Shown here: positions 24,407-33,316 of the stretch, piece after piece
Layout: every line of letters begins with the position of its first letter
Numbering within the stretch: position 1 is the first letter of the stretch
Origin: Aureispira sp964404215
GTDB lineage: Bacteria; Bacteroidota; Bacteroidia; Chitinophagales; Saprospiraceae
Direction: 5' to 3'
DNA length: 64,000 bases
Assembly: GCA_964404215.1 (NCBI GenBank)
Contig: CAYOJF010000011.1
Coordinates: 1-64,000, forward strand
Translations under genes and position numbers: made by a program
The notes under the pieces: model-generated
Databases searched by the model: none
Told to the model about the DNA's origin: nothing
The model's input: only the letters and a program-made list of their open reading frames with translations

Positions 24407-25339
24407 ATGACGATCCAACAATTGCGATACGTAGTCGCTTTAGATACCCATAAGCATTTTGTCAAGGCAGCGGAGAGTTGTTTTGTAGCACAGCCAACAC
24501 TGACATTACAAGTCAAAAAATTAGAAAAACAACTTGATTTTTTAATTTTTGATCGTTCTGTTACACCACTTCAAACAACCCCTTTAGGAGGAATATTTGT
24601 ATTGAAGGCAAGACAAATTCTACGAGAAATCGAACAATTGGAAGAATTAATTAATACCGAAAAAAATGAAGTGCAGGGTACTTATAGGATTGGTATTATT
24701 CCTTCTATTGCTCCTTATTTGCTCCCTTTATTTGTCAAATCGTTTTTAGCCAAATTTCCAGAAGTAAAACTGATCATAAAGGAAAGGCAGAGTGAACAAA
24801 TAATAGAAGATATCAATCACAATTTATTGGATATAGGTATTTTATCAACGCCTATAGAAGAGGCTCGAATTAGAGAGATACCATTGTATTATGAACCATT
24901 TGGTGTCTATGCCAATGCTTCCAGTACTTTGCTTCAGAAGAAAACAATAGCTGAAGAAGATTTGACGACCAAAGATTTGTGGTTGTTAGAAGAAGGACAT
25001 TGTTTTCGCAATCAGACCTTGCGTATTTGTGGCAAATCAATAGAAGATGAAGCGAATAGGAATTTGAGTTTTGAAGGTGGTTCTATCGAAACACTGAAAA
25101 AAATGGTGCAAGATATGGGAGGATACACGCTAGTCCCCCAACTAGCCATACACCCTTCGGAAGATACACCATTTATTCGCTCCTTTCAAGCACCAGAACC
25201 AGCACGGGAGGTTAGTTTGATTACCCATCAGAGTTTTGCTAAGGAAACAATACTGACCGAATTGCGTCGAGCAATTTTGAAAGATATTCCCAAAGCCTTT
25301 AAGAAGAACAGCCGATTTATTACTGTGGACTGGAGGTAA
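24407..25339 (+). CDS. oxyR: OxyR-type LysR regulator of peroxide response
   Basis: A 310-residue LysR-type regulator. The N-terminal winged helix is 'MTIQQLRYVVALDTHKHFVK' followed by 'AAESCFVAQPTLTLQVKKLE'. The effector domain carries 'LLEEGHCFRNQTLRIC', with Cys at residues 199 and 208, exactly the positions and spacing of the redox pair in E. coli OxyR. This supports H2O2 sensing by disulfide formation and activation of catalase/peroxidase-type genes. The last 20 bp overlap the convergent ankyrin gene, so both 3' ends are transcribed on both strands. Confidence 0.93.
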   Translation: MTIQQLRYVVALDTHKHFVKAAESCFVAQPTLTLQVKKLEKQLDFLIFDRSVTPLQTTPLGGIFVLKARQILREIEQLEELINTEKNEVQGTYRIGIIPSIAPYLLPLFVKSFLAKFPEVKLIIKERQSEQIIEDINHNLLDIGILSTPIEEARIREIPLYYEPFGVYANASSTLLQKKTIAEEDLTTKDLWLLEEGHCFRNQTLRICGKSIEDEANRNLSFEGGSIETLKKMVQDMGGYTLVPQLAIHPSEDTPFIRSFQAPEPAREVSLITHQSFAKETILTELRRAILKDIPKAFKKNSRFITVDWR

Positions 25340-25793
25340 GGAGTGCCACAATATCTGTTTTTCCTTGTTTTTGAGCATGTTCTAAGGCAGACAGACCTTG
25401 GGTGTCTTTAATATCCAAATTAGCTCCAGCATCTAATAATTGTTGCACAATAGCTGGTGTTGCATAACTACAGGCATAGATTAGGGCGGTTGCTCCAGTT
25501 TGACTTTGTGTATTGATAGCAGCCCCGTGTTGTAGCAATAGATCGATTTGCGTACTCAATTGTTTGAAAGAAGCTCCCATTAGAGCAGTATTGCCTGCAG
25601 CATCTTTTTTGTCAACTTCGGCCCCATTTTCTAATAATAAAGAGACTATATCACTTGCATTGCTATAGGTTGCCAGTACGATAGGTGGAAAACCTCTATC
25701 GTTAGTTTGGTTAATGACAGCAGGATTTGATTGGATAACTGTTTTTGCTAACGCAATATCATTGTTACGACAGGCTTGGAATATATCAGACAT
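25320..25793 (-). CDS. Ankyrin-repeat protein, 157 aa
   Basis: A small cytoplasmic protein made of about four ankyrin repeats of ~33 residues, with phrases such as 'GFPPIVLATYSNASDIVSLL', 'DAAGNTALMGASFKQ', 'GATALIYACSYA' and 'GLSALEHAQKQGKTDIVALL'. Similar small ankyrin proteins (AnkB) sit beside catalase genes in several bacteria and support catalase activity. The convergent overlap with oxyR here makes a peroxide-stress role plausible, though this is inference. A near-consensus promoter lies at 25978-26009, with a terminator-like hairpin between it and the gene. Confidence 0.9.
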   Translation of the reverse strand: MSDIFQACRNNDIALAKTVIQSNPAVINQTNDRGFPPIVLATYSNASDIVSLLLENGAEVDKKDAAGNTALMGASFKQLSTQIDLLLQHGAAINTQSQTGATALIYACSYATPAIVQQLLDAGANLDIKDTQGLSALEHAQKQGKTDIVALLTSSPQ

Positions 25794-25859
25794 AAGAGGT
25801 TTTTTATTTTATAGGAAATTGTAATAGGTAACTAGTTCTTCGACATGCTCTAAAATAAA

Positions 25860-25903
25860 AAATAATCTACACTTCTATCAAAAGGGTAGAAGCTAGATTA
25901 TTT
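25860..25903 (-). terminator. Terminator-like hairpin upstream of the ankyrin gene
   Basis: AAATAATCTA (25860-25869) pairs with TAGATTATTT (25894-25903). An inner CTTCTA/TAGAAG stem follows, with a T-rich sequence on the minus strand. It could end the alpha/beta hydrolase transcript, or attenuate transcription started at the promoter at 25978-26009. Confidence 0.7.
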
Positions 25904-25977
25904 CATTACACACTACTGTATTGTTTATACTTTTGATAAAGAAATACCTAAAAGTAATTGGTTTCATTTTGTTATTA

Positions 25978-26009
25978 CAAACATACAAGCTTTCGTTATT
26001 AATGTCAAA
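25978..26009 (-). promoter_or_regulatory. Near-consensus promoter for the ankyrin gene
   Basis: On the minus strand: TTTG (26006-26009), 20 nt, then TATGTTTG (25978-25985), fitting TTTG-N19/20-TAnnTTTG. The leader would be about 180 nt. Confidence 0.65.
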
Positions 26010-26068
26010 TTAATAATATAGAGCTAGTTATTTATAAAATAAATAATGAGGTTGCTACAGAGATACTT

Positions 26069-26872
26069 TTATAGTGATATTAGTGTGCAAAAATCTAAAA
26101 ATTGATTAATGATTGTTGCCGTTTGATGAGGGGCTTCTAGGGTTCCTAAATGACCAATTTGAGGTAAAATGTGAACACTACTACAAGCTGGAAGGCTAGT
26201 TTGAGCCAAACTAAATGAATAAGGAACTGCTGCATCTTGTTGCCCAATGATAAATAAGACAGGGCAAGTCAACTGCTGTAAGGTTTGGGTGTGATCTAAC
26301 CGATTGATCATAGCATAAGAGGCGGCAATAACAGCATCAGTATGATGGGCACTGGTATGATGCACGAGCTCCTCAATGAGCATTGGATTATTTTTGACAA
26401 ATGGTTTGGCGAATAGATTCCTAACAAATTGACTGGCAAATGGAGCTACCCCATGTCGCTGGATGAACGAAATGGTCTTTTTTCGGTTAATAATTCTTTC
26501 GGGGCTATCTAGGAATGGGTGTGAATGGAATAGACCTAGCCCTTGGAGTTGATTGGGATATTTTTTGGCAAATTCTAGAGCTACATAACCTCCCATAGAA
26601 TGACCGATAATCGTACATTTTGGTATGGCCAACTCTGCTAAAACTGCAGCCACAGCTTCGGACATTTCGGTTATTGCTCCATTAGGTAAAAGATCAGATT
26701 TGCCAAATCCAGATAGATCAATCGTCAGAATACGATATTTTTTAGATAGAAGTGGGATAAATTCTGCCCACATCGTACTATCTTCGCAGAAGCCATGTAA
26801 TAAAACAAGGGGGTGTCCTTGTCCAATCTGTTGAAAAGCAACTTTTGATTGTTGGTATATTATATAGGGCAT
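26069..26872 (-). CDS. Alpha/beta hydrolase
   Basis: A 267-residue alpha/beta-fold hydrolase. It has the oxyanion segment 'LLHGFCEDS', the strand 'ILTIDLSGFGKSD', the nucleophile elbow 'GHSMGG' (Ser 92), an Asp in 'IIGQQDAAVPY' and the catalytic His in 'IGHLGTLEAP'. There is no signal peptide, so it acts in the cytoplasm. The substrate cannot be read from sequence; esterase or lactonase-like activities are typical. It is divergent from the amidohydrolase operon. Confidence 0.9.
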   Translation of the reverse strand: MPYIIYQQSKVAFQQIGQGHPLVLLHGFCEDSTMWAEFIPLLSKKYRILTIDLSGFGKSDLLPNGAITEMSEAVAAVLAELAIPKCTIIGHSMGGYVALEFAKKYPNQLQGLGLFHSHPFLDSPERIINRKKTISFIQRHGVAPFASQFVRNLFAKPFVKNNPMLIEELVHHTSAHHTDAVIAASYAMINRLDHTQTLQQLTCPVLFIIGQQDAAVPYSFSLAQTSLPACSSVHILPQIGHLGTLEAPHQTATIINQFLDFCTLISL

Positions 26873-26964
26873 TTTATATTTTTTTCAAAATCTTACAATG
26901 AAGTTACTTCCCAAAATTTGTAGAAATACCTTCATCATACTCAGGATTTCAAAATTAACAAAAT

Positions 26965-29900
26965 ATGCAATTGCAGAAACCAATTTTTATATTTTTATTA
27001 TGCTGCTGGGCATCTATTTTTGTCGCACAACCTACTTTTCCTAAAAATGGAGTGTATGACGATCGAGATGGGCATTATGCTTTTACGAATGCGACGATCT
27101 ATGTATCGCCCACGAAAAAACTAGAAAATGCTACCCTTATTATCAAAAAAGGGAAAGTTGTTAGTTGCTCTGCGGGTAAGATGGCTATTCCCCAAGGTGC
27201 CATTATAGTAGATCTGAAAGGAAAATATATCTATCCCTCTTTTATTGAATTGCATTCTAATTATGGCTTGCCCAAACCTAAAGCGTTTGCTAGAAAGGGA
27301 AAGCAGTCACAGAAAATATCAAATAAAGACGGAGCCTATAGCTGGAATGAAGCTTTACGTCCAGAAATAGATGCTACCGAAATGTTTTCAGTTGATGGCA
27401 AAACGGCAAAAGAGTTTAGAAAGATTGGATTTGGGACGATCCTAACTCATAATAGAGATGGTATTGCAAGAGGAACATCAGCATTGGTACTACTAGGAGA
27501 GGAGAACGAACACGACATGATTATTAAGCCGCAAGCGGCCAAACATTTTTCATTTAGTAAAGGGACTTCTACCCAGAATTATCCTAGTTCTAGGATGGGG
27601 GCAATTGCATTGTTACGTCAAGCATATTATGATGCTAAATGGTATCAAGGACAGGAAGAAAAAGAGTACAACATTTCTTTAGAAAAATGGAATGAAGGAC
27701 GTGACTTACCTCAGTTTTTCGAGGTGAATAACCGATTAGATTTGCTTCGTGCGGACAAAATAGGAGACGAATTTGGTGTACAATATATATTCAGAGGTGG
27801 AGGAGATGAATATTTGAGATTGGATGCGATCAAAGCATCAGGAGGAGCTGTACTATTACCTGTTGCTTTTCCTAAAGCTTATGATGTCAAAGATATCTTT
27901 GATGCAGAAGAATTGAGCTTAGAGCAAATGAAACACTGGGAGTTAGCCCCAACTAATCCAGCCAAGGTAGCAGAGGCATCAATTACTTTTGCTATTACAA
28001 CAGATTATCTAAAGGATAAGAATGATTTTCTGAAGGCTATTCGCAAAGCCTATCAATTTGGATTGTCAGAAGAAGATTTACTAAGAGCATTAACTATAGC
28101 ACCTGCTAAACTGATTAAGGCAATTGATCAGGTAGGAACTCTAGAGAAAGGTAAATTGGCAAATTTTATTATTACATCGGATAATATTCTCAAAGAAAAA
28201 ACAATCATTCATCACAATTGGGTGAAAGGGAAACCTTATATCGTTAAAGATTGGAATCCTATTGATATCAGAGGGAAATATGAACTCAAAGTAGGAACAG
28301 AAGCGTATCAATTGACAATAAGTGGTTCAGAGCAAATGCCTGAAATGTATCTACAAAGTGCTAAAGAGATTATTGCAGCAGAGAAAGATACCACGGCTAA
28401 AAAGTCAAAAGGTAAGAAGATAGCCTATAAACTAACCAATGGATTGATTTCATTTACGCTTGCTTCTCAAGACACAACCAAAAAAGTAAACAATACTTAC
28501 CGCCTGTCGGGAGATGTCATGGCTGAAAATTGGAAAGGGCAGGCGACTGATCCTGATGGGAATTGGATACAGTGGGCTGCTAGTCGTATTGGAGAAGCAG
28601 AGGAAGCAAAAGAAGAAAAATTACCAAAAAGAGATTCTTCTACTCTGGGAGAAATCTTTTATCCATTTTCTGGTTATGGATATACAAAAGAAAAACTACC
28701 TCAACAAAAAACGGTATTGGTCAAAGGAGCTACTGTTTGGACTGGGGAGAAAGAAGGAGTATTAGAAGATACAGATGTTTTAATCAAAGATGGTAAAATT
28801 GCGAAAGTAGGAAAAGGCTTATCCGAAAATGGTGCAATGGTTATTGATGGAAAAGGAAAGCACTTGACAGCAGGTATTATTGACGAACATTCTCATATTT
28901 CTATCAACTATGGTGTCAATGAAGGGACACAAGCAAGTTCGGCAGAGGTACGTATAGGAGATGTGCTCAATTCGGAAGATATTAATATGTATCGTCAGTT
29001 AGCTGGTGGGGTTGTTGGAGCTCAGCTGCTACACGGTTCGGCTAACCCAATTGGAGGACAGTCAGCTGTGATCAAGTTTAGATGGGGGCAACTTCCCGAA
29101 GCCCTCAAGATCAAAGACGCCGATGGTTTTATCAAATTTGCACTGGGAGAAAATGTTAAGCAATCTAATTGGGGAGCTAATGCAACTTCCCGTTTTCCTC
29201 AAACTAGAATGGGAGTTGAGCAAGTCTATGAAGATCATTTTACTAGAGCAGCAGAGTACGGAGCGGCATTGCAGAAAGGCGAAAAAGTTAGAAAGGATTT
29301 AGAGTTGGATGCTATTTTGGAAATTATCAATAAGAAGCGTTTTATTTCTTGTCACTCTTATGTGCAGAGCGAAATAACGATGTTGATGCGAGTGGCAGAA
29401 AGATACGATTTTAGACTCAATACTTTTACGCATATATTGGAAGGGTATAAGGTTGCGGACAAAATGAAAGCTCATGGAGCAGGAGCCTCTACTTTTTCGG
29501 ACTGGTGGGCTTACAAGTATGAGGTAATGGATGCGATTCCTTACAATGCTAAAGTATTGCATGATATGGGAATCGTAGTAGCGATTAATTCGGATGACGC
29601 CGAAATGGGGCGTAGACTTAATCAAGAAGCTGCTAAGAGTGTGAAATATGGCGCTATGACTGAAGAGGCCGCTTGGAATATGGTGACCATCAATCCTGCT
29701 AAATTACTACATATCGATAACGTAACAGGAAGTATCAAAGTCGGTAAAGATGCGGATGTCGTCTTGTGGTCAGACAATCCACTTTCAGTTTATACCAGAG
29801 CAGAAAAGACTTTTATTGATGGTATCTGCTTATTTGATTTGGAAGAAGACAAAGCAAAAAGAGCTTTGATTCAGAAAGAACGCAGCCGTTTGATTCAGAA

Positions 29901-30033
29901 AATGATAACTGCTAAAGGAAAAGGAGCTAAAACACAACCTCCTATGAGAGAACCAAAACATCACTATCACTGTGGTGATATTGACTGTAATAATTTCATT
30001 GATTTTAATGTAGATTTAAATAGAGGCGAATGA
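26965..30033 (+). CDS. Secreted double amidohydrolase-family protein, 1022 aa
   Basis: A signal peptide ('ASIFVAQ') precedes two amidohydrolase-like halves. The N-terminal half (about residues 25-430) keeps the fold markers ('GKVVSCSAG', 'TIAPAKLIKAIDQVGTLEKG') but has 'PSFIELHSN' where the metal-binding HxH should be. The C-terminal half (about 590-985) looks active: 'GIIDEHSHIS' (HxH near residue 643), 'SCHSY', 'FTHILEGY' and 'AINSDDAE', ending 'GSIKVGKDADVVLWSDNPL'. It should be a metal-dependent hydrolase of cyclic amides or peptide-like bonds, acting in the periplasm. The stop overlaps the next start (ATGA), marking an operon with the esterase and a second amidohydrolase. Confidence 0.88.
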   Translation: MQLQKPIFIFLLCCWASIFVAQPTFPKNGVYDDRDGHYAFTNATIYVSPTKKLENATLIIKKGKVVSCSAGKMAIPQGAIIVDLKGKYIYPSFIELHSNYGLPKPKAFARKGKQSQKISNKDGAYSWNEALRPEIDATEMFSVDGKTAKEFRKIGFGTILTHNRDGIARGTSALVLLGEENEHDMIIKPQAAKHFSFSKGTSTQNYPSSRMGAIALLRQAYYDAKWYQGQEEKEYNISLEKWNEGRDLPQFFEVNNRLDLLRADKIGDEFGVQYIFRGGGDEYLRLDAIKASGGAVLLPVAFPKAYDVKDIFDAEELSLEQMKHWELAPTNPAKVAEASITFAITTDYLKDKNDFLKAIRKAYQFGLSEEDLLRALTIAPAKLIKAIDQVGTLEKGKLANFIITSDNILKEKTIIHHNWVKGKPYIVKDWNPIDIRGKYELKVGTEAYQLTISGSEQMPEMYLQSAKEIIAAEKDTTAKKSKGKKIAYKLTNGLISFTLASQDTTKKVNNTYRLSGDVMAENWKGQATDPDGNWIQWAASRIGEAEEAKEEKLPKRDSSTLGEIFYPFSGYGYTKEKLPQQKTVLVKGATVWTGEKEGVLEDTDVLIKDGKIAKVGKGLSENGAMVIDGKGKHLTAGIIDEHSHISINYGVNEGTQASSAEVRIGDVLNSEDINMYRQLAGGVVGAQLLHGSANPIGGQSAVIKFRWGQLPEALKIKDADGFIKFALGENVKQSNWGANATSRFPQTRMGVEQVYEDHFTRAAEYGAALQKGEKVRKDLELDAILEIINKKRFISCHSYVQSEITMLMRVAERYDFRLNTFTHILEGYKVADKMKAHGAGASTFSDWWAYKYEVMDAIPYNAKVLHDMGIVVAINSDDAEMGRRLNQEAAKSVKYGAMTEEAAWNMVTINPAKLLHIDNVTGSIKVGKDADVVLWSDNPLSVYTRAEKTFIDGICLFDLEEDKAKRALIQKERSRLIQKMITAKGKGAKTQPPMREPKHHYHCGDIDCNNFIDFNVDLNRGE

Positions 30034-31169
30034 AAAAGATTTTAATTATAGCGGTTTTGATGAGTTGTCAGCTATTGGGCTGGTCTCAACGAGATATCAA
30101 TGCTAGTTTTGTTTATGCAGGACAGACCAGGAATTATACGATCCATTTGCCTACTAATTATAGTGCTACCGCTAATTTTCCAATGGTCTTTAATCTGCAT
30201 GGGTATGGCTCCAATCGCTCTGAGCAAGCTTTAGTTAGTGAAATGAATACAGTTGCTAATGCGAACGATTTTATTGTAGTTTATCCAGATGGAACGTTAG
30301 ATTTGACAGGCAATCGTTATTGGAACGCCAACTACAATACGGTACAGGATGATATTGGCTTTTTGAATGCATTGGTCGATAGTATGAAAACTAACTATAA
30401 TATAGATGCAAATCGTGTCTACAGCACAGGGTATTCTAACGGGGCAATAATGAGTCATACGCTGGCGTGTGAATCTACGAATACCTTTGCTGCGATAGCA
30501 AGTGTAGCAGGTACTATGGCTATCGGACAGCGTAGTAGCTGTAGTCCTACTCGAACCATGCCTGTACTTCATATACATGGCAGCAACGATGCAGTAGTGC
30601 CTTATGGGGGCAATGGGCTGCTAATTGGAGTAGATTCTCTAATCGCTTATTGGGTGGCGTTTAATGGTGTCATGGGGACACCTACGGCTACTAATATTCC
30701 TAATATTAATGCGTTTGATTTGTGTACGGCAGAGCGGTTTGAGTACAATGGAAATGGTAGTCAAGCTCCTGTCCATCTTATAGAAGTGACAGGGGGCAGA
30801 CATACTTGGCCAGGTTCTACAATTCAGACAGGAGGGGGGACTTCTCAAGACTTTGAAGCCAGTGTAGTAATTTGGGACTTTTTTGATAGCCATCCCAGAG
30901 TAACGTCTATCACTGAAGTAGAATCATTTACTGATTTTGTTCAATTGCTTCAGAATCCCATTACTAACCAGTTATCTTGGGTCAGTACAGAAGAACGATA
31001 CACCATACAAGTGGTCAATACATTGGGACAAAAGGTACTAGAGCAACAAATTGACCAACAAGGGGAGCAGACAGTGGCTCTGACAGCTCTTTCGAAGGGG
31101 GTATATTATGCTGTGTTCAGAACTGCTGATCACATTCAAACAATTCCATTTATTTGCAATTCAAAATAA
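30030..31169 (+). CDS. Secreted PHB-depolymerase/feruloyl-esterase-like protein with T9SS CTD
   Basis: A 379-residue secreted esterase. A signal peptide ends 'LLGWSQ'. The catalytic domain shows 'YTIHLPTNYSA', 'FNLHGYGSN', 'IVVYPDG', the nucleophile elbow 'TGYSNGAIM' (Ser about residue 135), 'LHIHGSNDAVVPY' (Asp) and 'GRHTWPG' (His), the layout of the PHB depolymerase/LpqC group. The last ~80 residues are a type A T9SS sorting domain ('FVQLLQNPITNQLSW', 'VVNTLGQKVLEQQ', 'LSKGVYYAVF'). It is the middle gene of the amidohydrolase operon, overlapping upstream by 4 bp and 2 bp from the next start. Confidence 0.9.
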   Translation: MKKILIIAVLMSCQLLGWSQRDINASFVYAGQTRNYTIHLPTNYSATANFPMVFNLHGYGSNRSEQALVSEMNTVANANDFIVVYPDGTLDLTGNRYWNANYNTVQDDIGFLNALVDSMKTNYNIDANRVYSTGYSNGAIMSHTLACESTNTFAAIASVAGTMAIGQRSSCSPTRTMPVLHIHGSNDAVVPYGGNGLLIGVDSLIAYWVAFNGVMGTPTATNIPNINAFDLCTAERFEYNGNGSQAPVHLIEVTGGRHTWPGSTIQTGGGTSQDFEASVVIWDFFDSHPRVTSITEVESFTDFVQLLQNPITNQLSWVSTEERYTIQVVNTLGQKVLEQQIDQQGEQTVALTALSKGVYYAVFRTADHIQTIPFICNSK

Positions 31170-31171
31170 TT

Positions 31172-32455
31172 ATGAAAACAATATATTGTATTATTTTTCT
31201 GCTGTGTTATGTAGCTTTGTTACCTGCTCAAACCACTGCCAATCCTACTTCTTTTTTGTATGAAAATGTTACTATTCATATTGGTAATGGGCAAACGATA
31301 GCAAAAGGTAAAATAGGGGTGCGAGATGGTAAAATTGATTGGGTAGCAGTTAGTGAGACCAAACCAACAGCTACTTATGATAAAACGATTGATGGGAAAG
31401 GACAACACATTTATCCAGGCTTAATTGCTCCTAATACTCGACTAGGACTAGAGGAAGTAGAAGCTGTACGTTCTACTAGAGATTTTAGAGAAGTGGGACT
31501 TTTTAATCCTAATGTACGCTCTATTATTGCTTATAATACGGATTCTCAAATTATCCCAACTATTCGATCCAATGGAGTTTTGTTAGCTCAGATAGTACCA
31601 CAAGGAGGTCGTATTTCGGGGCAGTCTTCAGTCGCTTATACAGAGGCATACAATTGGGAAGATGCTGCGGTTCAGTTAGATAATGTTGTTCATTTACGCT
31701 GGCCTAGCCGAATACGTTATGCGGGCTGGTGGGCTTACAAAGGGGCAACTTATCGAAATAAGAATTATGATAGAGCATTGCAGGAAATGAAAGTATATTT
31801 TGATGCGGCTAAGGCTTATGCTCAAAAAGAGACAGTAGAGAAGAAAAATTTAAAATTTGAAACGATGAAAGCACTCTTTTCAAAAGATAAAAAACTGTTC
31901 ATTCATGCTGATGATGCGAAAGAAATGATGGATGCTGTCAAACTATTAGAATCTTACGGAGTAGACATCGTGATACAAGGAGGAGCCGATAGTTGGAAGA
32001 TAGCGGATTTTCTGGCTGAGAAAAAAATTCCAGTAGTATTACATAATGTACATTCATTACCTCGCAGAGATGATGAAGATATCGATCAGCCTTATCGCAC
32101 GCCAGCTTTGCTACATGCCAAAGGAGTGAAGTTTTGTTTTTCTATGGAAGGGAGCTGGCAAGTACGTAATTTACCTTTTCAGGCAGGACAAGCAGTAGGA
32201 TATGGTTTGCCTAAGGAAGTGGCTTTGTCAGCTATTACATTGACTACCGCAGAAATTTTGGGTATTAATAAACAACTAGGTTCTTTAGAAAAAGGCAAAG
32301 AAGCTACTTTTATTATTTCAGAAGGAGATGTACTTGATATGCGTACTTCAGTGATTACAGAAGCCTATATTGCTGGCAAAAAAGTAGACTTGGGGAATAA
32401 GCAAAAGGCACTTTATGAAAAATATAATAAAAAATATGATTTAGAAGAGAAATAA
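31172..32455 (+). CDS. Amidohydrolase-family protein lacking canonical metal ligands
   Basis: A 427-residue exported protein (signal peptide ending 'ALLPAQ') with the amidohydrolase outline: an N-terminal small beta domain, 'GQHIYPGLIAPNT' where HxH is expected, 'VLLAQIVPQGGRISGQSS', 'IHADDAKEMMDAV' and a C-terminal 'GSLEKGKEATFIISEGD'. The HxH pair and the late Asp ('FSMEGSW') are not conserved, so it may be a non-catalytic partner of the double amidohydrolase two genes upstream. ATG 31172 was chosen over TTG 31154, because it directly precedes the signal peptide and lies 2 bp after the esterase stop. Confidence 0.83.
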   Translation: MKTIYCIIFLLCYVALLPAQTTANPTSFLYENVTIHIGNGQTIAKGKIGVRDGKIDWVAVSETKPTATYDKTIDGKGQHIYPGLIAPNTRLGLEEVEAVRSTRDFREVGLFNPNVRSIIAYNTDSQIIPTIRSNGVLLAQIVPQGGRISGQSSVAYTEAYNWEDAAVQLDNVVHLRWPSRIRYAGWWAYKGATYRNKNYDRALQEMKVYFDAAKAYAQKETVEKKNLKFETMKALFSKDKKLFIHADDAKEMMDAVKLLESYGVDIVIQGGADSWKIADFLAEKKIPVVLHNVHSLPRRDDEDIDQPYRTPALLHAKGVKFCFSMEGSWQVRNLPFQAGQAVGYGLPKEVALSAITLTTAEILGINKQLGSLEKGKEATFIISEGDVLDMRTSVITEAYIAGKKVDLGNKQKALYEKYNKKYDLEEK

Positions 32456-32469
32456 AATTTCTTGTTTAT

Positions 32470-32502
32470 TTTGTATTGCAAAAGAAATATTGTTTATCTT
32501 AG
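32470..32502 (+). promoter_or_regulatory. Possible promoter for the 32644 lipoprotein gene
   Basis: TTTG (32470-32473), 21 nt, then TATCTTAG (32495-32502), one mismatch from TAnnTTTG. The leader would be about 135 nt. Confidence 0.4.
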
Positions 32503-32643
32503 TAAGACGTTATATGATAGTTGGTTAGAAAAAATATTTTTTTTCAGAAAAATATGATTTAGAGGTAACACTCTTTAATCAAGTAACATAAAACACTACA
32601 TTTAATCATTTGAATTTAAGAAAACTTAGAAAAACCTATAATT

Positions 32644-33219
32644 ATGAAAAAGTTTGCAAGCGTACTCGGAATGGGATTAGCAGTAGTATTGATGACTGCT
32701 TCTTGTGGAAACGACACACCAACTAATATCACAATTGATTCTCCAGACAAAGTAAGAGCAGGTTCTGCACAATCTGTTAGTGCTACTCAAGAAATGGAAA
32801 CATTTACATTGAATGGAACTACACTTAAGATTAGTGCTGCTGATATCATGACAGCTCAAGGTGCTGGCGATAATGCTAATGCTGATGCTGCTGATATTGC
32901 TAACTTGCGTAATTCAATGATGGCTGCTGATAAAGAAGCTCAATTGTTGGACGTTAAATTCAACATGTCAGATGCACCAGTTGACAATGGTATGTTTGTA
33001 TTTGGTATCGAAACAGAAGATGCTAAGAATTTGACTATGCAAATGTATGATGAAGAAGGATTTGGTATGGTAGCTAACAACCAATTTCAAATCAATAAAG
33101 GAGAAAACTACAAAGCATTGAATGTAAATGCTCTAGATAATGGTTCTTATGTCTTCCGTTTGAAAGATGATAATGGTAAAGAATTGCAAAAAACTGTAGT
33201 AGTAGAGTCTAAAAACTAG
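32644..33219 (+). CDS. Lipoprotein with CTD-like C-terminal domain (paralogue 1)
   Basis: A 191-residue lipoprotein with lipobox 'LMTASC' followed by 'GND'. A low-complexity Ala/Asp/Asn linker follows (about residues 30-90). The C-terminal ~90 residues form a beta-rich domain: 'MQMYDEEGFGMVANNQF', 'GENYKALNVNALDNGSYVF', 'KDDNGKELQKTVVV'. These phrases resemble T9SS sorting domains, yet the protein carries a lipobox. The same domain closes the next gene's product. The function is unknown. Codon use (GCT, GGT, AAC) suggests high expression. There is no terminator in the 97-bp gap to the paralogue. Confidence 0.85.
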   Translation: MKKFASVLGMGLAVVLMTASCGNDTPTNITIDSPDKVRAGSAQSVSATQEMETFTLNGTTLKISAADIMTAQGAGDNANADAADIANLRNSMMAADKEAQLLDVKFNMSDAPVDNGMFVFGIETEDAKNLTMQMYDEEGFGMVANNQFQINKGENYKALNVNALDNGSYVFRLKDDNGKELQKTVVVESKN

Positions 33220-33316
33220 TCTTGAATATTACTATTACACAGAATATATTACAAATCCTCTTTCCTCCATATATTGGGAAAGAGGATTTTTTATCTATTA
33301 AATTAACTTAATTTTT

